Origin: Marinobacter halodurans
GTDB lineage: Bacteria > Pseudomonadota > Gammaproteobacteria > Pseudomonadales > Oleiphilaceae
Direction of reading: 5' to 3'
Length of the DNA stretch: 64,000 nucleotides
NCBI RefSeq assembly: GCF_004327985.1
Contig: NZ_SJDL01000013.1
Span: 1-64,000 of the forward strand
In this document: positions 1-8,763 of the stretch, one piece after another
How positions within the stretch are numbered: position 1 is the stretch's first letter
Layout: every line of letters starts with the position of its first letter
The notes under the pieces: model-generated
Databases searched by the model: none
What the model was told of the DNA's origin: nothing
The model's input: only the letters and a program-made list of their open reading frames with translations
Program-made: the position numbers and the translations under genes

Positions 1-117
1 CGGCTAGTAGTTCCCCTTACCGGGCCCACAGGGGACTTGCACCCCCAAGTCATCCGGCCAGCACCACCTGTACCAGAACAGCGCCCGTCAAGGCGCTACG
101 CGCCATGCCTGGCGCAC
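1..117 (-). mobile_element. 5' end of a group II intron (partial, runs off left edge)
   Basis: Read on the minus strand, the segment starting at 117 opens with GTGCGCCAGG, matching the conserved GTGYG 5' end of group II introns. It continues with the domain-I-like run GGGGGTGCAAGTCCCC and then a GGGGAACTACTAGCC-type stretch that recalls bacterial group II introns. The first base follows the T-tract of a rho-independent terminator (119-144), the insertion preference known for class C introns. Only about 117 bases are inside the window, so the reverse transcriptase and the 3' end cannot be seen and class C is inferred from the insertion context. A cobalamin-type riboswitch was considered but fits poorly because of the position downstream of a terminator and the GTGCG start. 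Confidence 0.72.
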
Positions 118-118
118 C

Positions 119-144
119 AAAAAAAAACCGGCCCTAAAGGCCAG
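119..144 (-). terminator. rho-independent terminator of the amidotransferase/puuA unit
   Basis: On the minus strand a 6-bp stem (CTGGCC / GGCCGG, one G-T pair) with loop TTTAG is followed by nine T residues. It lies 36 bases past the stop of the glutamine amidotransferase gene. The putative intron begins directly after the T-tract. Confidence 0.85.
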
Positions 145-179
145 TCGAAGTGGAGACAAGCTATGAATTGAAAAGAAAC

Positions 180-911
180 TTAACGCTGGGCGCCCTGCTG
201 AAGAAACGACGCCATCCAATGGGCCACCTGCAGTGAGTCGGTGTGGGCGGACTCGTCATTCAGCCCCACCAGCGCCTCGTCAGCCGCAGTCGGCGGGATC
301 GGGTCGTCGCGACGCGACAACAGCAACTGGGTTTCAAACTCGACGTTGAATTCCGGATGCGCCTGCAACGTCAGGATGCGGTTGTCGTACTGCAGCGCCG
401 CAAATGGGCAGAAGGACGAATAGGCGATCACCTCGGCTTGTTTCGGCTTGCTGAGCACCTGGTCCTGATGCACGGCACTCAATGTGAATTGCCCGCCAAG
501 ACCGTCCAGCTCCGGCACGTCTTTTTCGAGCTGATAGGTGTGCAGACCGACTCCCCAACCGTCCGGATACGGGTTCACGTCGGCGCCAAACGCTTCCGCC
601 ACAATCTGATGACCGAAGCAGATGCCGACCATCGGACGGCCGGTATCGTAAATCTCGAGGATCAGGTCTTTCAGGCGCATCATCCACGGTGTTTTTTCGT
701 ACACGTTGGATTTGGAACCGGTAATGATCCAGGCGTCGTGCGCATCCGCGGCGCCCGGGAAAATGTCGTCCCGGACATCGTAGGTGGTGAAGGTAAAATC
801 GTAGCCGGCCTGACCGAACAGTTTTACGAACATGTCGGCGTAGGAGCCGTGCTTTTCGAGCAGGTCATCCGGGGTGATGCCCGTGGCTAGGATGCCGATT
901 CTCAGACTCAT
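180..911 (-). CDS. class I glutamine amidotransferase, probable role in glutamylated polyamine metabolism
   Basis: This 243-residue protein is a type 1 glutamine amidotransferase-like hydrolase (COG0518-type). The catalytic triad is visible: nucleophile Cys98 in GICFGHQ, His185 and Glu187 in AHPEF. It has no synthetase domain, so it acts either as a stand-alone hydrolase or with a partner. It lies 51 bp downstream of the PuuA-like gene on the same strand and ahead of a terminator. By context it may hydrolyse gamma-glutamyl-GABA as PuuD does, but E. coli PuuD belongs to the peptidase C26 branch, so that role is inference. A ribosome binding site (caggagtaccc) precedes the ATG at 911. Confidence 0.8.
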   Translation of the reverse strand: MSLRIGILATGITPDDLLEKHGSYADMFVKLFGQAGYDFTFTTYDVRDDIFPGAADAHDAWIITGSKSNVYEKTPWMMRLKDLILEIYDTGRPMVGICFGHQIVAEAFGADVNPYPDGWGVGLHTYQLEKDVPELDGLGGQFTLSAVHQDQVLSKPKQAEVIAYSSFCPFAALQYDNRILTLQAHPEFNVEFETQLLLSRRDDPIPPTAADEALVGLNDESAHTDSLQVAHWMASFLQQGAQR

Positions 912-962
912 TGGGTACTCCTGGCGTGCGGATCAGGCGCACGCGGTGTCTGGATAAAAAAT

Positions 963-2312
963 TCAGAGCAGGCCCAGGTAGGCCTCGTACTCCACATCGG
1001 AAATGCGTTCGTTCAAGCGACGACGCTCCTGGCGCTTGGCTTCCGCGTAAACGCGGACAAATTCCTCGCCGAGGTATTCCCGCAGGATCTCGCTCTGGTC
1101 GAAACGATTGGTCGCGTCCTGCCATTCACAGGGCAGCGGGTATTCCGGGTTCTCTTCGGCGTAGGCGTCGCCTTCGACCGGTGCGTTAGGCTCGAGCTTA
1201 TTGTCCATGCCGTAAAGTGCGCCTGCCAGCACGGAGGCCAGCACCAGATACGGGTTGGCATCGGCACCCGACACGCGGTGTTCGATCCGCCGCGCGACGT
1301 TGGGGCTTTCCGGTACACGTATCGCGACGGTCCGGTTCTCGTAGCCCCAACTGGCATGGGTCGGGGCATAGGCGCCGGGCATGAAGCGGCGATAGGAATT
1401 CAGGTGTGGCGCAAATACCAGCATGCTTTCAGGCATCAGTTGCATGAGGCCGGCGACAGCGTGGCGCAGCAGTTCGCTGCCCGCGTCCGTGCCGTTGTCG
1501 AAGACGTTGTTGCCGTCCTCGTCCAGCAGGCTGAAATGCACGTGGAAACCGTTGCCGCTTTCCTCGGCATAGGGCTTCGCCATGAAGGTGGCGGAATAGC
1601 CATGGCGACGGGACACACCGCGCACCAGGCGCTTGAACAGGATCGCCTGATCGCCGGCGTTCAACGGATCGGCCACGTGGTTGAGGTTCACCTCGAACTG
1701 GCCGGGGCCCATTTCGGCAATGATGGTGTCCGCGCCAATGCCCTGTGCCTGGCAGGCTGCCCGGACATCAGCGAAGAACGCCTCAAACCCGTCCATCTCC
1801 TCAACGGCGTAGCCCTCGGTATTGGCCAGACGCCGGCCTTTGCCATCCGCCAGGGCCGGTGGGATCGGGCGTTGGGTGCTTTCGGACTCCGCGTCCATCA
1901 GATAGAACTCGAGTTCGGTGGCCATGACCGGGGTCAGCCCTTTTTCCGCAAAGCGATCCACCATGCGCTTGAGCACCTGACGGGGATCGGCCTCGAACGG
2001 TGAGCCGTCCGGGTTGAACATCATCGCCAGCATCTGGTCGCGCGGCGCTTCCGACCAGGGCACCGGGATCGGGTCTTCGGTGACCGGCATGCAGACGCCA
2101 TCGCTGTCACCGGTTTCAAACACCAGACCATTTTCCAGGACATCGGCCCCCCAGAAATCAAAGCCCACCACCGACCGCGGCAGTTTCAGACCTTCCTTGC
2201 GGGCCTTTTTCAGGCCACTGGCGGGCATGCGCTTGCCGCGCAGATTCCCGTTCAGATCCGTGATGAAGAGGTCCAGATCGCGGTTCCTGTCCTGATTCTT
2301 GTTTGTCGTCAT
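963..2312 (-). CDS. puuA: glutamine synthetase family protein, probable gamma-glutamylpolyamine synthetase
   Basis: This 449-residue protein is a GlnA-like ligase of the PuuA/PauA branch, expected to attach glutamate to putrescine or another polyamine using ATP. Visible family motifs are ELEFYL, MGPGQFEVNL, the metal and glutamate site GNGFHVHFSLLD, NSYRRF, and the C-terminal RIEHR segment. A frame upstream of 2312 is open, but the ATG at 2312 has a purine-rich site (aagag) about 8 bases ahead and yields the usual family N-terminus. ATG 2318 is an alternative. The gene is transcribed divergently from the aminotransferase gene, and the shared 238-bp promoter region carries inverted repeats that may be operators. 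The oxidase that would follow in the classic Puu pathway (PuuB) is not in the window. Confidence 0.85.
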   Translation of the reverse strand: MTTNKNQDRNRDLDLFITDLNGNLRGKRMPASGLKKARKEGLKLPRSVVGFDFWGADVLENGLVFETGDSDGVCMPVTEDPIPVPWSEAPRDQMLAMMFNPDGSPFEADPRQVLKRMVDRFAEKGLTPVMATELEFYLMDAESESTQRPIPPALADGKGRRLANTEGYAVEEMDGFEAFFADVRAACQAQGIGADTIIAEMGPGQFEVNLNHVADPLNAGDQAILFKRLVRGVSRRHGYSATFMAKPYAEESGNGFHVHFSLLDEDGNNVFDNGTDAGSELLRHAVAGLMQLMPESMLVFAPHLNSYRRFMPGAYAPTHASWGYENRTVAIRVPESPNVARRIEHRVSGADANPYLVLASVLAGALYGMDNKLEPNAPVEGDAYAEENPEYPLPCEWQDATNRFDQSEILREYLGEEFVRVYAEAKRQERRRLNERISDVEYEAYLGLL

Positions 2313-2353
2313 ACGCATCACTCTTGAATGCTTCTCTAAAGTCAGGATTCCAC

Positions 2354-2397
2354 GATATCCCATCCCCAGTGGCGTGTATCTATCACCCGGGGGGTAT
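2354..2397. promoter_or_regulatory. candidate degenerate operator elements in the puuA/aminotransferase promoter
   Basis: The stretch holds ATATCCC, CCCCAGTGG (2363-2372 region) and CACCC...GGGGGGTATC. The CCCCAGTGG core is shared with the inverted repeat upstream of the aldehyde dehydrogenase (6483-6503), and GGGTAT is shared with the repeat at 2436-2455. The repeats are imperfect, so this is weaker than the two other sites. Confidence 0.4.
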
Positions 2398-2435
2398 CTT
2401 GGGCCCGTCATGGCCGTTCCCGACCCGGATCGAAC

Positions 2436-2455
2436 ATATACCCGCAGGGGTATAT
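2436..2455. promoter_or_regulatory. perfect inverted repeat, candidate operator of the polyamine locus
   Basis: The half-sites ATATACCC (2436-2443) and GGGTATAT (2448-2455) are exact reverse complements separated by GCAG. The site lies about 95 bp before the aminotransferase ATG in the divergent promoter region. A related sequence lies ahead of the aldehyde dehydrogenase gene, which suggests one regulator for both units. The neighbouring LuxR-type protein is the obvious candidate, but this is not shown. Confidence 0.6.
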
Positions 2456-2550
2456 CTCCCCGCCGTCGACATTCCCTATGGTTAACCTGGAACCCGACCC
2501 CGCTGCGTCCAGACCGGCGCAGCTGGCCCCATAACCCTCAGGAGGCTGTG

Positions 2551-3939
2551 ATGCCCGACACAACAACAACGCCCACTCCCGGAAACGCCATACGCGACAT
2601 GGACGCCCGCCACCACCTGCATCCTTTTAGCGATACCCGGGCCCTGAACCAGAGAGGAGCCCGGGTGATTGCGCGCGCGGAAGGTGTCTATGTCTGGGAT
2701 GCGGACGACAACCAACTGATTGATGGCATGGCCGGTCTCTGGTGCGTCAACATCGGCTATGGGCGCCAGGAACTGATCGACGCCGCCGTAGGGCAGATGC
2801 AGACGCTGCCCTACTACAACACCTTCTTCCAGAGCACCCACGCCCCGGTCACCCGACTGGCGAAGGCCATCGCCGGGATCACGCCCGGCGACCTGGACCG
2901 GGTGTTCTTCGCCAATTCCGGGTCGGAGGCCATCGATACGGTGATCCGGATGGTTCGCCACTACTGGACGCTGAAGGGCAAGCCCTACCGCAAGCTGCTG
3001 ATTGCCCGCGAGAACGCCTATCACGGCAGCACGCTGGCCGGCGCCAGTCTGGGAGGGATGGGACACATGCACCGCCAGTGCGATCCCATGCTGCCGGGCA
3101 TCCATCGCATTGGTCAGCCCTACTGGTATGGTGAGGCCGACGGCCTGTCCGAGGAGGAATTCGGTCTGCAACGGGCCCGGGAACTGGAAGAGAAGATCCT
3201 GGAAGTGGGGCCGGATAACGTTGCGGCGTTTATCGGCGAGCCCATACAGGGTGCCGGCGGGGTGATCGTGCCGCCACGGACCTACTGGCCGGAGATCCAG
3301 CGCATCTGCCGCAAGTACGATGTGTTACTGGTGGCCGACGAAGTGATCTGCGGGTTTGGGCGTACCGGGCAATGGTTCGGATGTCAGACGTTCGATTTCC
3401 AGCCGGACATCCTCTCCATGGCCAAGGGGTTGTCGTCCGGCTACCTGCCCATCTCGGCAGTTGCCGTGGGCGACCGAATTGCGGACACCCTGACCGAGCA
3501 CTGTGGCGACTTCAACCACGGTTTCACCTATTCCGGCCACCCGGCCGCCGCGGCGGTGGCGCTGGAGAACATCCGGCTGCTGCGGGACGAGGGCGTGATC
3601 GAGTCCGTCGCCACGGACACCGGCCCCTACCTGCAGTCACGCCTGCGGGGGGTCATTGGTGAGCATCCGCTTTGCGGTCATATCGAAGGTATCGGCCTGA
3701 TCGCGGGCCTTGCGCTGGTGAAGGACCGCCAGAGTCGCACTTTCTTCGATGGAGATGTGGGCACCGTCTGCCGAGACGAATGCACCGCCGCCGGCCTGAT
3801 CGCCCGGGCCTGCGGCAACCGCATTGTCCTGTCCCCCCCGTTGGTCATCAGCCGGGAGGAGATTGATGCCATGGTTGATCGCCTGCGCATCGCGCTGGAC
3901 CGGACCTACGCCCGGGTCAGCGGACTGTCCGACGCATGA
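2551..3939 (+). CDS. class III aminotransferase, SpuC-like (polyamine/beta-amino acid:pyruvate)
   Basis: This 462-residue PLP enzyme belongs to the omega-aminotransferase family. Visible motifs are FFANSGSEA for phosphate binding, AFIGEPIQGAGG, LLVADEVICGFGRTG with the PLP-ring aspartate, and SMAKGLSSGYLP with the Schiff-base lysine at residue 292. The open frame extends upstream to 2299, but the ATG at 2551 has a strong ribosome binding site (caggaggctgtg) and gives the normal length. Next to a PuuA-like ligase and a PuuC-like dehydrogenase, the likely job is transamination of putrescine or a related amine to an aldehyde, as with SpuC. The precise amine donor cannot be read from sequence. 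Confidence 0.87.
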   Translation: MPDTTTTPTPGNAIRDMDARHHLHPFSDTRALNQRGARVIARAEGVYVWDADDNQLIDGMAGLWCVNIGYGRQELIDAAVGQMQTLPYYNTFFQSTHAPVTRLAKAIAGITPGDLDRVFFANSGSEAIDTVIRMVRHYWTLKGKPYRKLLIARENAYHGSTLAGASLGGMGHMHRQCDPMLPGIHRIGQPYWYGEADGLSEEEFGLQRARELEEKILEVGPDNVAAFIGEPIQGAGGVIVPPRTYWPEIQRICRKYDVLLVADEVICGFGRTGQWFGCQTFDFQPDILSMAKGLSSGYLPISAVAVGDRIADTLTEHCGDFNHGFTYSGHPAAAAVALENIRLLRDEGVIESVATDTGPYLQSRLRGVIGEHPLCGHIEGIGLIAGLALVKDRQSRTFFDGDVGTVCRDECTAAGLIARACGNRIVLSPPLVISREEIDAMVDRLRIALDRTYARVSGLSDA

Positions 3940-4087
3940 CCCGGGAGGCGGACCGGACTGGTGCCGGTTCGCCAACTGGCTTAGCCTTAAGGGACCGGCT
4001 GATGCGCCCCAACCATGATTCGTGGCCGCCGTGAGCCCCATTTGAGCGGGCCATGCCGGCGCTTTCAATAGAATAACAAGGGCTGTG

Positions 4088-4900
4088 ATGAGAGATCGCG
4101 TCAATCAGATACAGGCCAATGAGAGCTGGCAGAAAAACCTGGCGGTTCTCATCGAGCATCAACGCCTGCGCAGCTTCCCGCCGATGCTGGAGGCCTTCCT
4201 GTCGACCCTGTGTTTCTTCGACACGATCCTGCTCCTGACCTACAAGAAATCGCTACGGCCGATCCTGGTCCATCCTTCCGACCCGGAGGAACAGAGCGAC
4301 ACCCTGCGCCAGTACATCAACCATGCCTACGTGCTCGATCCCCTGTTCCATGCCATCAAGAACGGCGCGGCGCCGGGCATCGTGCGACTGGCCGAGATCA
4401 TGCCGGATTCCTTCAAGAGCACGGAGTATTACCAGACCTGCTACCAGAATTTTGGATTGGTGGATGAGATCAATCTGCTGATCCGGTTGGATGACAAGGT
4501 GACCTGTGCGATCACCCTGGGGCGTAAGGCGTCGCTGGAGAGCATTTCCCGCACCGAACTGAATGCCCTGCATGAGTTCTATCCCATTATCAGCGCCCTG
4601 GTGCGTCAGTTCTGGCAGGCACAGTCCGGGGAATTCCTGCAGTACGGCCGCTCCGACGGGCCCATGAAACGGGCCCTGCGCACCTTTGCCAGCGGTGTCC
4701 TGACCCAGCGGGAACGGGAGATTACAGACCTGATCCTGCGGGGCTTTTCATCCCAGGCCATAGCCGATCGCCTGACCATCAGCGTCGGCACCGTGAAGGT
4801 GCATCGCAAGAACATCCATGCGCGATTGAACACCTCCACCCAGGCGGAAATCTTCACGCAGTTCATCAATCACCTGAGCCACCTCGAAGAAAACCCATAG
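4088..4900 (+). CDS. LuxR-family transcriptional regulator of the polyamine locus
   Basis: This 270-residue protein has a LuxR/FixJ-type helix-turn-helix at about residues 205-260 (LTQREREITDLILRGFSSQ, then GTVKVHRKNI). The N-terminal ~180 residues look like a small-molecule or GAF-like sensor but have no motif I can name, and no receiver aspartate pattern is evident. A GTG lies immediately before the chosen ATG at 4088 and could also serve as start. The gene lies 148 bp after the aminotransferase and is convergent with the aldehyde dehydrogenase gene, so it sits in the middle of the regulon it may control. Confidence 0.8.
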   Translation: MRDRVNQIQANESWQKNLAVLIEHQRLRSFPPMLEAFLSTLCFFDTILLLTYKKSLRPILVHPSDPEEQSDTLRQYINHAYVLDPLFHAIKNGAAPGIVRLAEIMPDSFKSTEYYQTCYQNFGLVDEINLLIRLDDKVTCAITLGRKASLESISRTELNALHEFYPIISALVRQFWQAQSGEFLQYGRSDGPMKRALRTFASGVLTQREREITDLILRGFSSQAIADRLTISVGTVKVHRKNIHARLNTSTQAEIFTQFINHLSHLEENP

Positions 4901-4933
4901 ACGCTACCGGTCCACCGCAACCGGCCGTCCGGA

Positions 4934-6421
4934 TCAAAGGTTGATCCAGACGGTCTTGATATCGGTGTACTTCTCGAGGGAATGCAGGGACTTGTCCCGA
5001 CCGTAGCCGGATGCTTTCATGCCGCCAAACGGCATAGTGCTGTCGCCACCGCCCCAGCCATTGACCCAGATCATGCCGCTCTGGATTTTCCGGCTCACAC
5101 GGTGAGCCCGCGACAGGTTGCCGGTCCAGACCGAAGCGCCCAGCCCATAGCGGTTATCGTTGGCCAGGCGGATCGCCTCGGCCTCGTCGCTGAATTCACC
5201 GACGGCCAGCACCGGGCCGAAGATTTCCTCCTGGACGAAGCGCATACTGTTGCGGGCATCGCCAATGATGGTGGGTTCAACGAAATACCCCTGCCCGGCC
5301 ACCGCCTCCGGGACGCCACCAGCCAACACCCGGCCGCCCTCATCGATGGCGGACTGGATGTAACGGGCCACGGTCTCCAGTTGGGTTTTATCGACCAGGG
5401 CGCCCATCCGGGTTTCCGGGTCAAGCGGATCCTGCGGCTGGTAGGTTTTGGCGGCTTCCAGCAGGGCCCCGGTGAAGCGCTCGCGGATGGACGACTGGAC
5501 ATAGAGCCGGGAACAGGCAATGCAGACTTCGCCCTGGTTGGAAAAGATAGCCGCCGCGGCGGTCGACGCCGCCTTTTCGATGTCCTCGCAGTCCTCGAAA
5601 ACCAGCATCGGCGATTTACCGCCGGCTTCGATCCACACCCGCTTGAGGTTGGACTGCCCGGCGTATTCCATCAGCAGCCCGCCCACCCGGCTGGAGCCGG
5701 TAAACGCCAGGACACTCACCTCATTGTGCAGCGCCAACGCCTTGCCGGCGGTATGACCAAAGCCCGGCAGCACGTTAAAGACGCCATCGGGGATTCCCGC
5801 CTCTTTGGCCAGTCCTGCCAGTCGGAGAGCGCTCAGGGCACTTTTCTCGGACGGTTTGAGAACGACCGAGTTGCCCGCGGCCAGGGCGGGCGCGATTTTC
5901 CAGGTGGCCATCATCAGCGGGTAGTTCCAGGGCGTAATGGCGGCGACCACACCGACCGGTTCATGACGGATCAACCCCAGGGTGTCATGTCCGGTGGGCG
6001 CGATCTCGCCATACAGCTTGTCGATGGACTCCGCGGTCCAGCGCAGGCAGTCGATAGAGTCCGGCACATCGATGCTGACCATCTCGGCAATCGGCTTGCC
6101 CATATCCAGGCTGTCCAGCACGGCCAGCTCGTCAGCGTGCCTTTCAACCAGATCCGCCAGCCGCAGCAGCGCCCGTTTGCGATCGCCCGGCGACAGGTCC
6201 GACCATACGCCCGAGGCAAAGGCCTCCCGGGCGGCCTCAACGGCAAGATCCACGTCGGCCGCGTCACAGCTGGCGATATCCGCCAGTTTGGCTGCCGTGG
6301 CCGGATTGATCGCTGGAAAGGTCTCGCCGGATACGGCATCCTGGAATTGGCCCTTGATAAAGGCCTGCCCCTGCAAGGCTACCGACTCACTCAGGGCCTT
6401 CCATTCCGCACTGGTTTTCAT
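4934..6421 (-). CDS. puuC: aldehyde dehydrogenase, PuuC-like (gamma-glutamyl-gamma-aminobutyraldehyde/aminobutyraldehyde)
   Basis: This 495-residue NAD(P)-dependent aldehyde dehydrogenase shows the full catalytic set: Asn166 in TPWNYP, Glu265 in EAGGKSP and nucleophile Cys300 in NQGEVCIA, plus the FTGSSRVG cofactor loop. Length and N-terminus (SVALQGQAFIKGQF) match the PuuC/KauB group that oxidises aminoaldehydes from polyamine breakdown. A ribosome binding site (gggagaagacc) precedes the ATG. Upstream on the same strand is corA, but the 85-bp gap holds an inverted repeat like that at 2436-2455, so the gene probably has its own regulated promoter. Gene symbol is by similarity and context. Confidence 0.87.
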   Translation of the reverse strand: MKTSAEWKALSESVALQGQAFIKGQFQDAVSGETFPAINPATAAKLADIASCDAADVDLAVEAAREAFASGVWSDLSPGDRKRALLRLADLVERHADELAVLDSLDMGKPIAEMVSIDVPDSIDCLRWTAESIDKLYGEIAPTGHDTLGLIRHEPVGVVAAITPWNYPLMMATWKIAPALAAGNSVVLKPSEKSALSALRLAGLAKEAGIPDGVFNVLPGFGHTAGKALALHNEVSVLAFTGSSRVGGLLMEYAGQSNLKRVWIEAGGKSPMLVFEDCEDIEKAASTAAAAIFSNQGEVCIACSRLYVQSSIRERFTGALLEAAKTYQPQDPLDPETRMGALVDKTQLETVARYIQSAIDEGGRVLAGGVPEAVAGQGYFVEPTIIGDARNSMRFVQEEIFGPVLAVGEFSDEAEAIRLANDNRYGLGASVWTGNLSRAHRVSRKIQSGMIWVNGWGGGDSTMPFGGMKASGYGRDKSLHSLEKYTDIKTVWINL

Positions 6422-6482
6422 GGTCTTCTCCCGACGTTGATTGACTTTGACTCAAGCCTAACCGGCCGGGCTGTCGGGGCTC

Positions 6483-6503
6483 TATATCCCCCAGTGGGTA
6501 TAC
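6483..6503. promoter_or_regulatory. inverted repeat upstream of puuC, candidate operator
   Basis: TATATCCC (6483-6490) and GGGTATAC (6496-6503) form an imperfect inverted repeat around CCAGT. It shares CAG-GGGTATA with the perfect repeat at 2436-2455. It lies about 60 bp ahead of the aldehyde dehydrogenase ATG. Confidence 0.55.
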
Positions 6504-6506
6504 GGA

Positions 6507-7460
6507 TCAGAGCCAGCCTTTCTTCTTGAAATACAGGTATGGGGCAATGCCCGCCATCACCATGAGGCCCAGCGCCCAGGGGTAGCCTCCAATCCAGTGC
6601 AGTTCAGGCATGACGTCGAAGTTCATGCCATAGATACTGGCCACCAGCGTCGGTGGCAGGAACACCACCGCGGCGATGGAGAAGATCTTGATGATCTGGT
6701 TCTGTTCAATGTTGATAAAGCCCTGGGTGGAGTCCATCAGGAAGTTGATCTTGTCGAACAGGAAGGTGGTGTGGGACATCAGGGTTTCGATGTCGCGCAT
6801 GATCTCCCGCAGGGTGTCGGCGTGCTCCGAGGCGCTGCGCAGGTGGCGCAGCAGGAAAGAGATATCCCGCTGGGAATCCATCAGGCATAGGCGGATCTTG
6901 CCGTTGCTGTCTTCCAGGCGTGCCAGCTTGCCAATGGCCTCGTCCAGTTCCGCCTCCTCGTCCTCGAGCACCATATAGGACACGTCTTCCAATTGCCGGT
7001 GAAGATCTTCCAGGCTGTCGGCGTGGTTCTCCATTTTCTGTTCGAACAGCGTGACCAGCAGCTCGGCGGGCGAATTCGCCTCCACCTGACCGCGACGGGC
7101 CCGCATCCGGATGAGCCGGAAGTCGGCAACATCGTCCTCCCGGATCGTGATCAGCCGCCGGCTCTGGAGAATACAGGCCACTGAGATCGTGTCGTGGCGA
7201 CCTTCGGTCTGGGTCAGGAACAGGGAATGCACATGGATGCCGGCCTGATCCACAAAACAGCGGGCGGAAGCCTCGATTTCCTCGACTTCGTCGAACTCGG
7301 GCACATCGGTGTGAAGGAGCTCCTGCAACAGCAGGCGCTCATCCTCATCCGGTGTATGCACGTCGATCCAGTCCGCATTTTCCAGCGCTGAATCCGTATC
7401 GGACGATTCCACGTCCATCTCCCGGATCAACCCGTTATCAATCCTGAAAAACCTCAGCAT
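6507..7460 (-). CDS. corA: CorA-family magnesium/divalent cation transporter
   Basis: This 317-residue inner-membrane channel has a large N-terminal cytoplasmic domain, long helices, and two C-terminal transmembrane segments. The family signature YGMNF follows the first membrane helix (AAVVFLPPTLVASI), and the protein ends in lysine-rich YFKKKGWL as in CorA. The frame is open upstream to 7628, but the ATG at 7460 starts the family-typical N-terminus (MLRFFRIDNG, like E. coli MLSAFQLENN) and has gagagg about 10 bases ahead. It is divergent from fabH across 170 bp. Mg2+, Co2+ or Ni2+ specificity cannot be decided. Confidence 0.9.
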   Translation of the reverse strand: MLRFFRIDNGLIREMDVESSDTDSALENADWIDVHTPDEDERLLLQELLHTDVPEFDEVEEIEASARCFVDQAGIHVHSLFLTQTEGRHDTISVACILQSRRLITIREDDVADFRLIRMRARRGQVEANSPAELLVTLFEQKMENHADSLEDLHRQLEDVSYMVLEDEEAELDEAIGKLARLEDSNGKIRLCLMDSQRDISFLLRHLRSASEHADTLREIMRDIETLMSHTTFLFDKINFLMDSTQGFINIEQNQIIKIFSIAAVVFLPPTLVASIYGMNFDVMPELHWIGGYPWALGLMVMAGIAPYLYFKKKGWL

Positions 7461-7630
7461 TCGACAGCTACCTCTCTGATGTTCCATTGGCGTCGAATTG
7501 AACGCGCCCGCATTTTCCCTGTCCGGTATCTTAGGACAAATCGCTAATAACCCAAGCACGGGATGCCGTGTAGGATGACTTTCAAAGGCTCGAAACAATG
7601 TATTAGCAAAGCCCCGGGAACCCATCACAC

Positions 7631-8599
7631 ATGACTTACGCTCGTATCACTGGCACCGGATCCTATCTGCCGGACAATGTTGTTACCAACAAAGACCTGG
7701 AACAGAAGGTCGACACCAGTGACCAGTGGATTCGTGAACGGACCGGCATCGAGCAGCGTCATATCGCGCCGGACCACCAGACCACGGTGGACCTGGCAGA
7801 GCAGGCATCGCTGCGTGCGATCGAAGCGGCGGCTATCGATCCCCAGGACATTGACCTGATCGTTTTTGCCACTTCCACCCCGGACAAGATCTTCCCCAGC
7901 AGCGCCTGTATCCTGCAGGCCCGCCTCGGCATCCAGGGCTGCCCGGCCTTCGATATCCAGGCGGTATGCAGCGGTTTCGTCTATGCCCTGGCCACCGCGG
8001 ACAAGTTCATCAAAACCGGCGCCAGCAAGAAGGCACTGGTCATCGGTGCCGAAATCTTCTCCCGTATTATCGACTGGGATGATCGGGCCACCTGCGTGCT
8101 TTTCGGTGACGGTGCCGGTGCCGTGGTGCTCGAAGCAAGCGAAGAGACGGGCATTCTTTCCACGCACATCCATGCCGACGGCCGTTACGAGGAACTGCTG
8201 CACGTGCCCTGCGGCATTGCCTCCGACTTCGAACGGGTCAAGGCCGGCCGCGCCTTCGTCGAGATGAAGGGCAACGAAGTCTTCAAGATGGCAGTCAACA
8301 CTCTCGGCAAGATCGTCGATGAGACGCTGGAAGCCAACCAGATGGAAAAATCGGACATTGACTGGCTGGTCCCCCATCAGGCCAACCTGCGAATCATCGC
8401 CGCCACCGCCAAGAAGCTGAACATGTCCATGGATCAGGTCGTGGTGACCGTCAATGAACATGGCAATACCTCCGCCGCGTCGATTCCGCTGGCGCTGGAT
8501 GTGGCTGTCCGCGATGGCCGGATCAAGAAGAACGAAGTGGTTCTGCTGGAAGCCTTCGGCGGCGGATTTACCTGGGGCGCGGCACTCCTCCGGTTCTGA
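7631..8599 (+). CDS. fabH: 3-oxoacyl-[acyl-carrier-protein] synthase III
   Basis: This 322-residue condensing enzyme starts fatty acid synthesis from acetyl-CoA and malonyl-ACP. The catalytic triad is complete: Cys113 in [11 protein letters not shown], His249 in VPHQANLRI and Asn279 in [10 protein letters not shown]. The C-terminal [13 protein letters not shown] is typical. The gene stands alone rather than in the plsX-fabHDG cluster common in bacteria, with its own terminator 55 bp downstream. No clear Shine-Dalgarno is seen before the ATG at 7631. A second FabH elsewhere in the genome is possible. Confidence 0.93.
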   Translation: MTYARITGTGSYLPDNVVTNKDLEQKVDTSDQWIRERTGIEQRHIAPDHQTTVDLAEQASLRAIEAAAIDPQDIDLIVFATSTPDKIFPSSACILQARLGIQGCPAFDIQAVCSGFVYALATADKFIKTGASKKALVIGAEIFSRIIDWDDRATCVLFGDGAGAVVLEASEETGILSTHIHADGRYEELLHVPCGIASDFERVKAGRAFVEMKGNEVFKMAVNTLGKIVDETLEANQMEKSDIDWLVPHQANLRIIAATAKKLNMSMDQVVVTVNEHGNTSAASIPLALDVAVRDGRIKKNEVVLLEAFGGGFTWGAALLRF

Positions 8600-8653
8600 C
8601 GATCACGTCACCCACACCGTTCTCCCCGGCTGGCAACACCTTCCGGACACAGA

Positions 8654-8680
8654 AAAGGGGCGCAACGATCGCGCCCCTTT
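8654..8680. terminator. bidirectional terminator between fabH and the sugar-acid dehydratase
   Basis: A 7-bp perfect stem GGGGCGC/GCGCCCC (8657-8663 with 8671-8677) is flanked by AAA and TTT that extend the pairing, and T residues follow. It lies between convergent genes. Confidence 0.8.
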
Positions 8681-8763
8681 ATTGTCAGCGTCGCGGCCCG
8701 GAATGCATTCCGGCAACGTCGCCAACCGCAACGGGCGTCCCTGCCCGACCTCCAAGGCGAGGT

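Noticed and set aside
1-117. Cobalamin or ykkC-type riboswitch
   Set aside because: The GTGCG start behind a terminator T-tract, and the downstream GGTGCAAGTCCCC, fit a group II intron better.
7560-7630. TTTCAAAGGCTCGAAAC upstream of fabH as a fatty-acid regulator site
   Set aside because: The symmetry is poor and it does not match PsrA, FadR, FabR or DesT motifs that I know.
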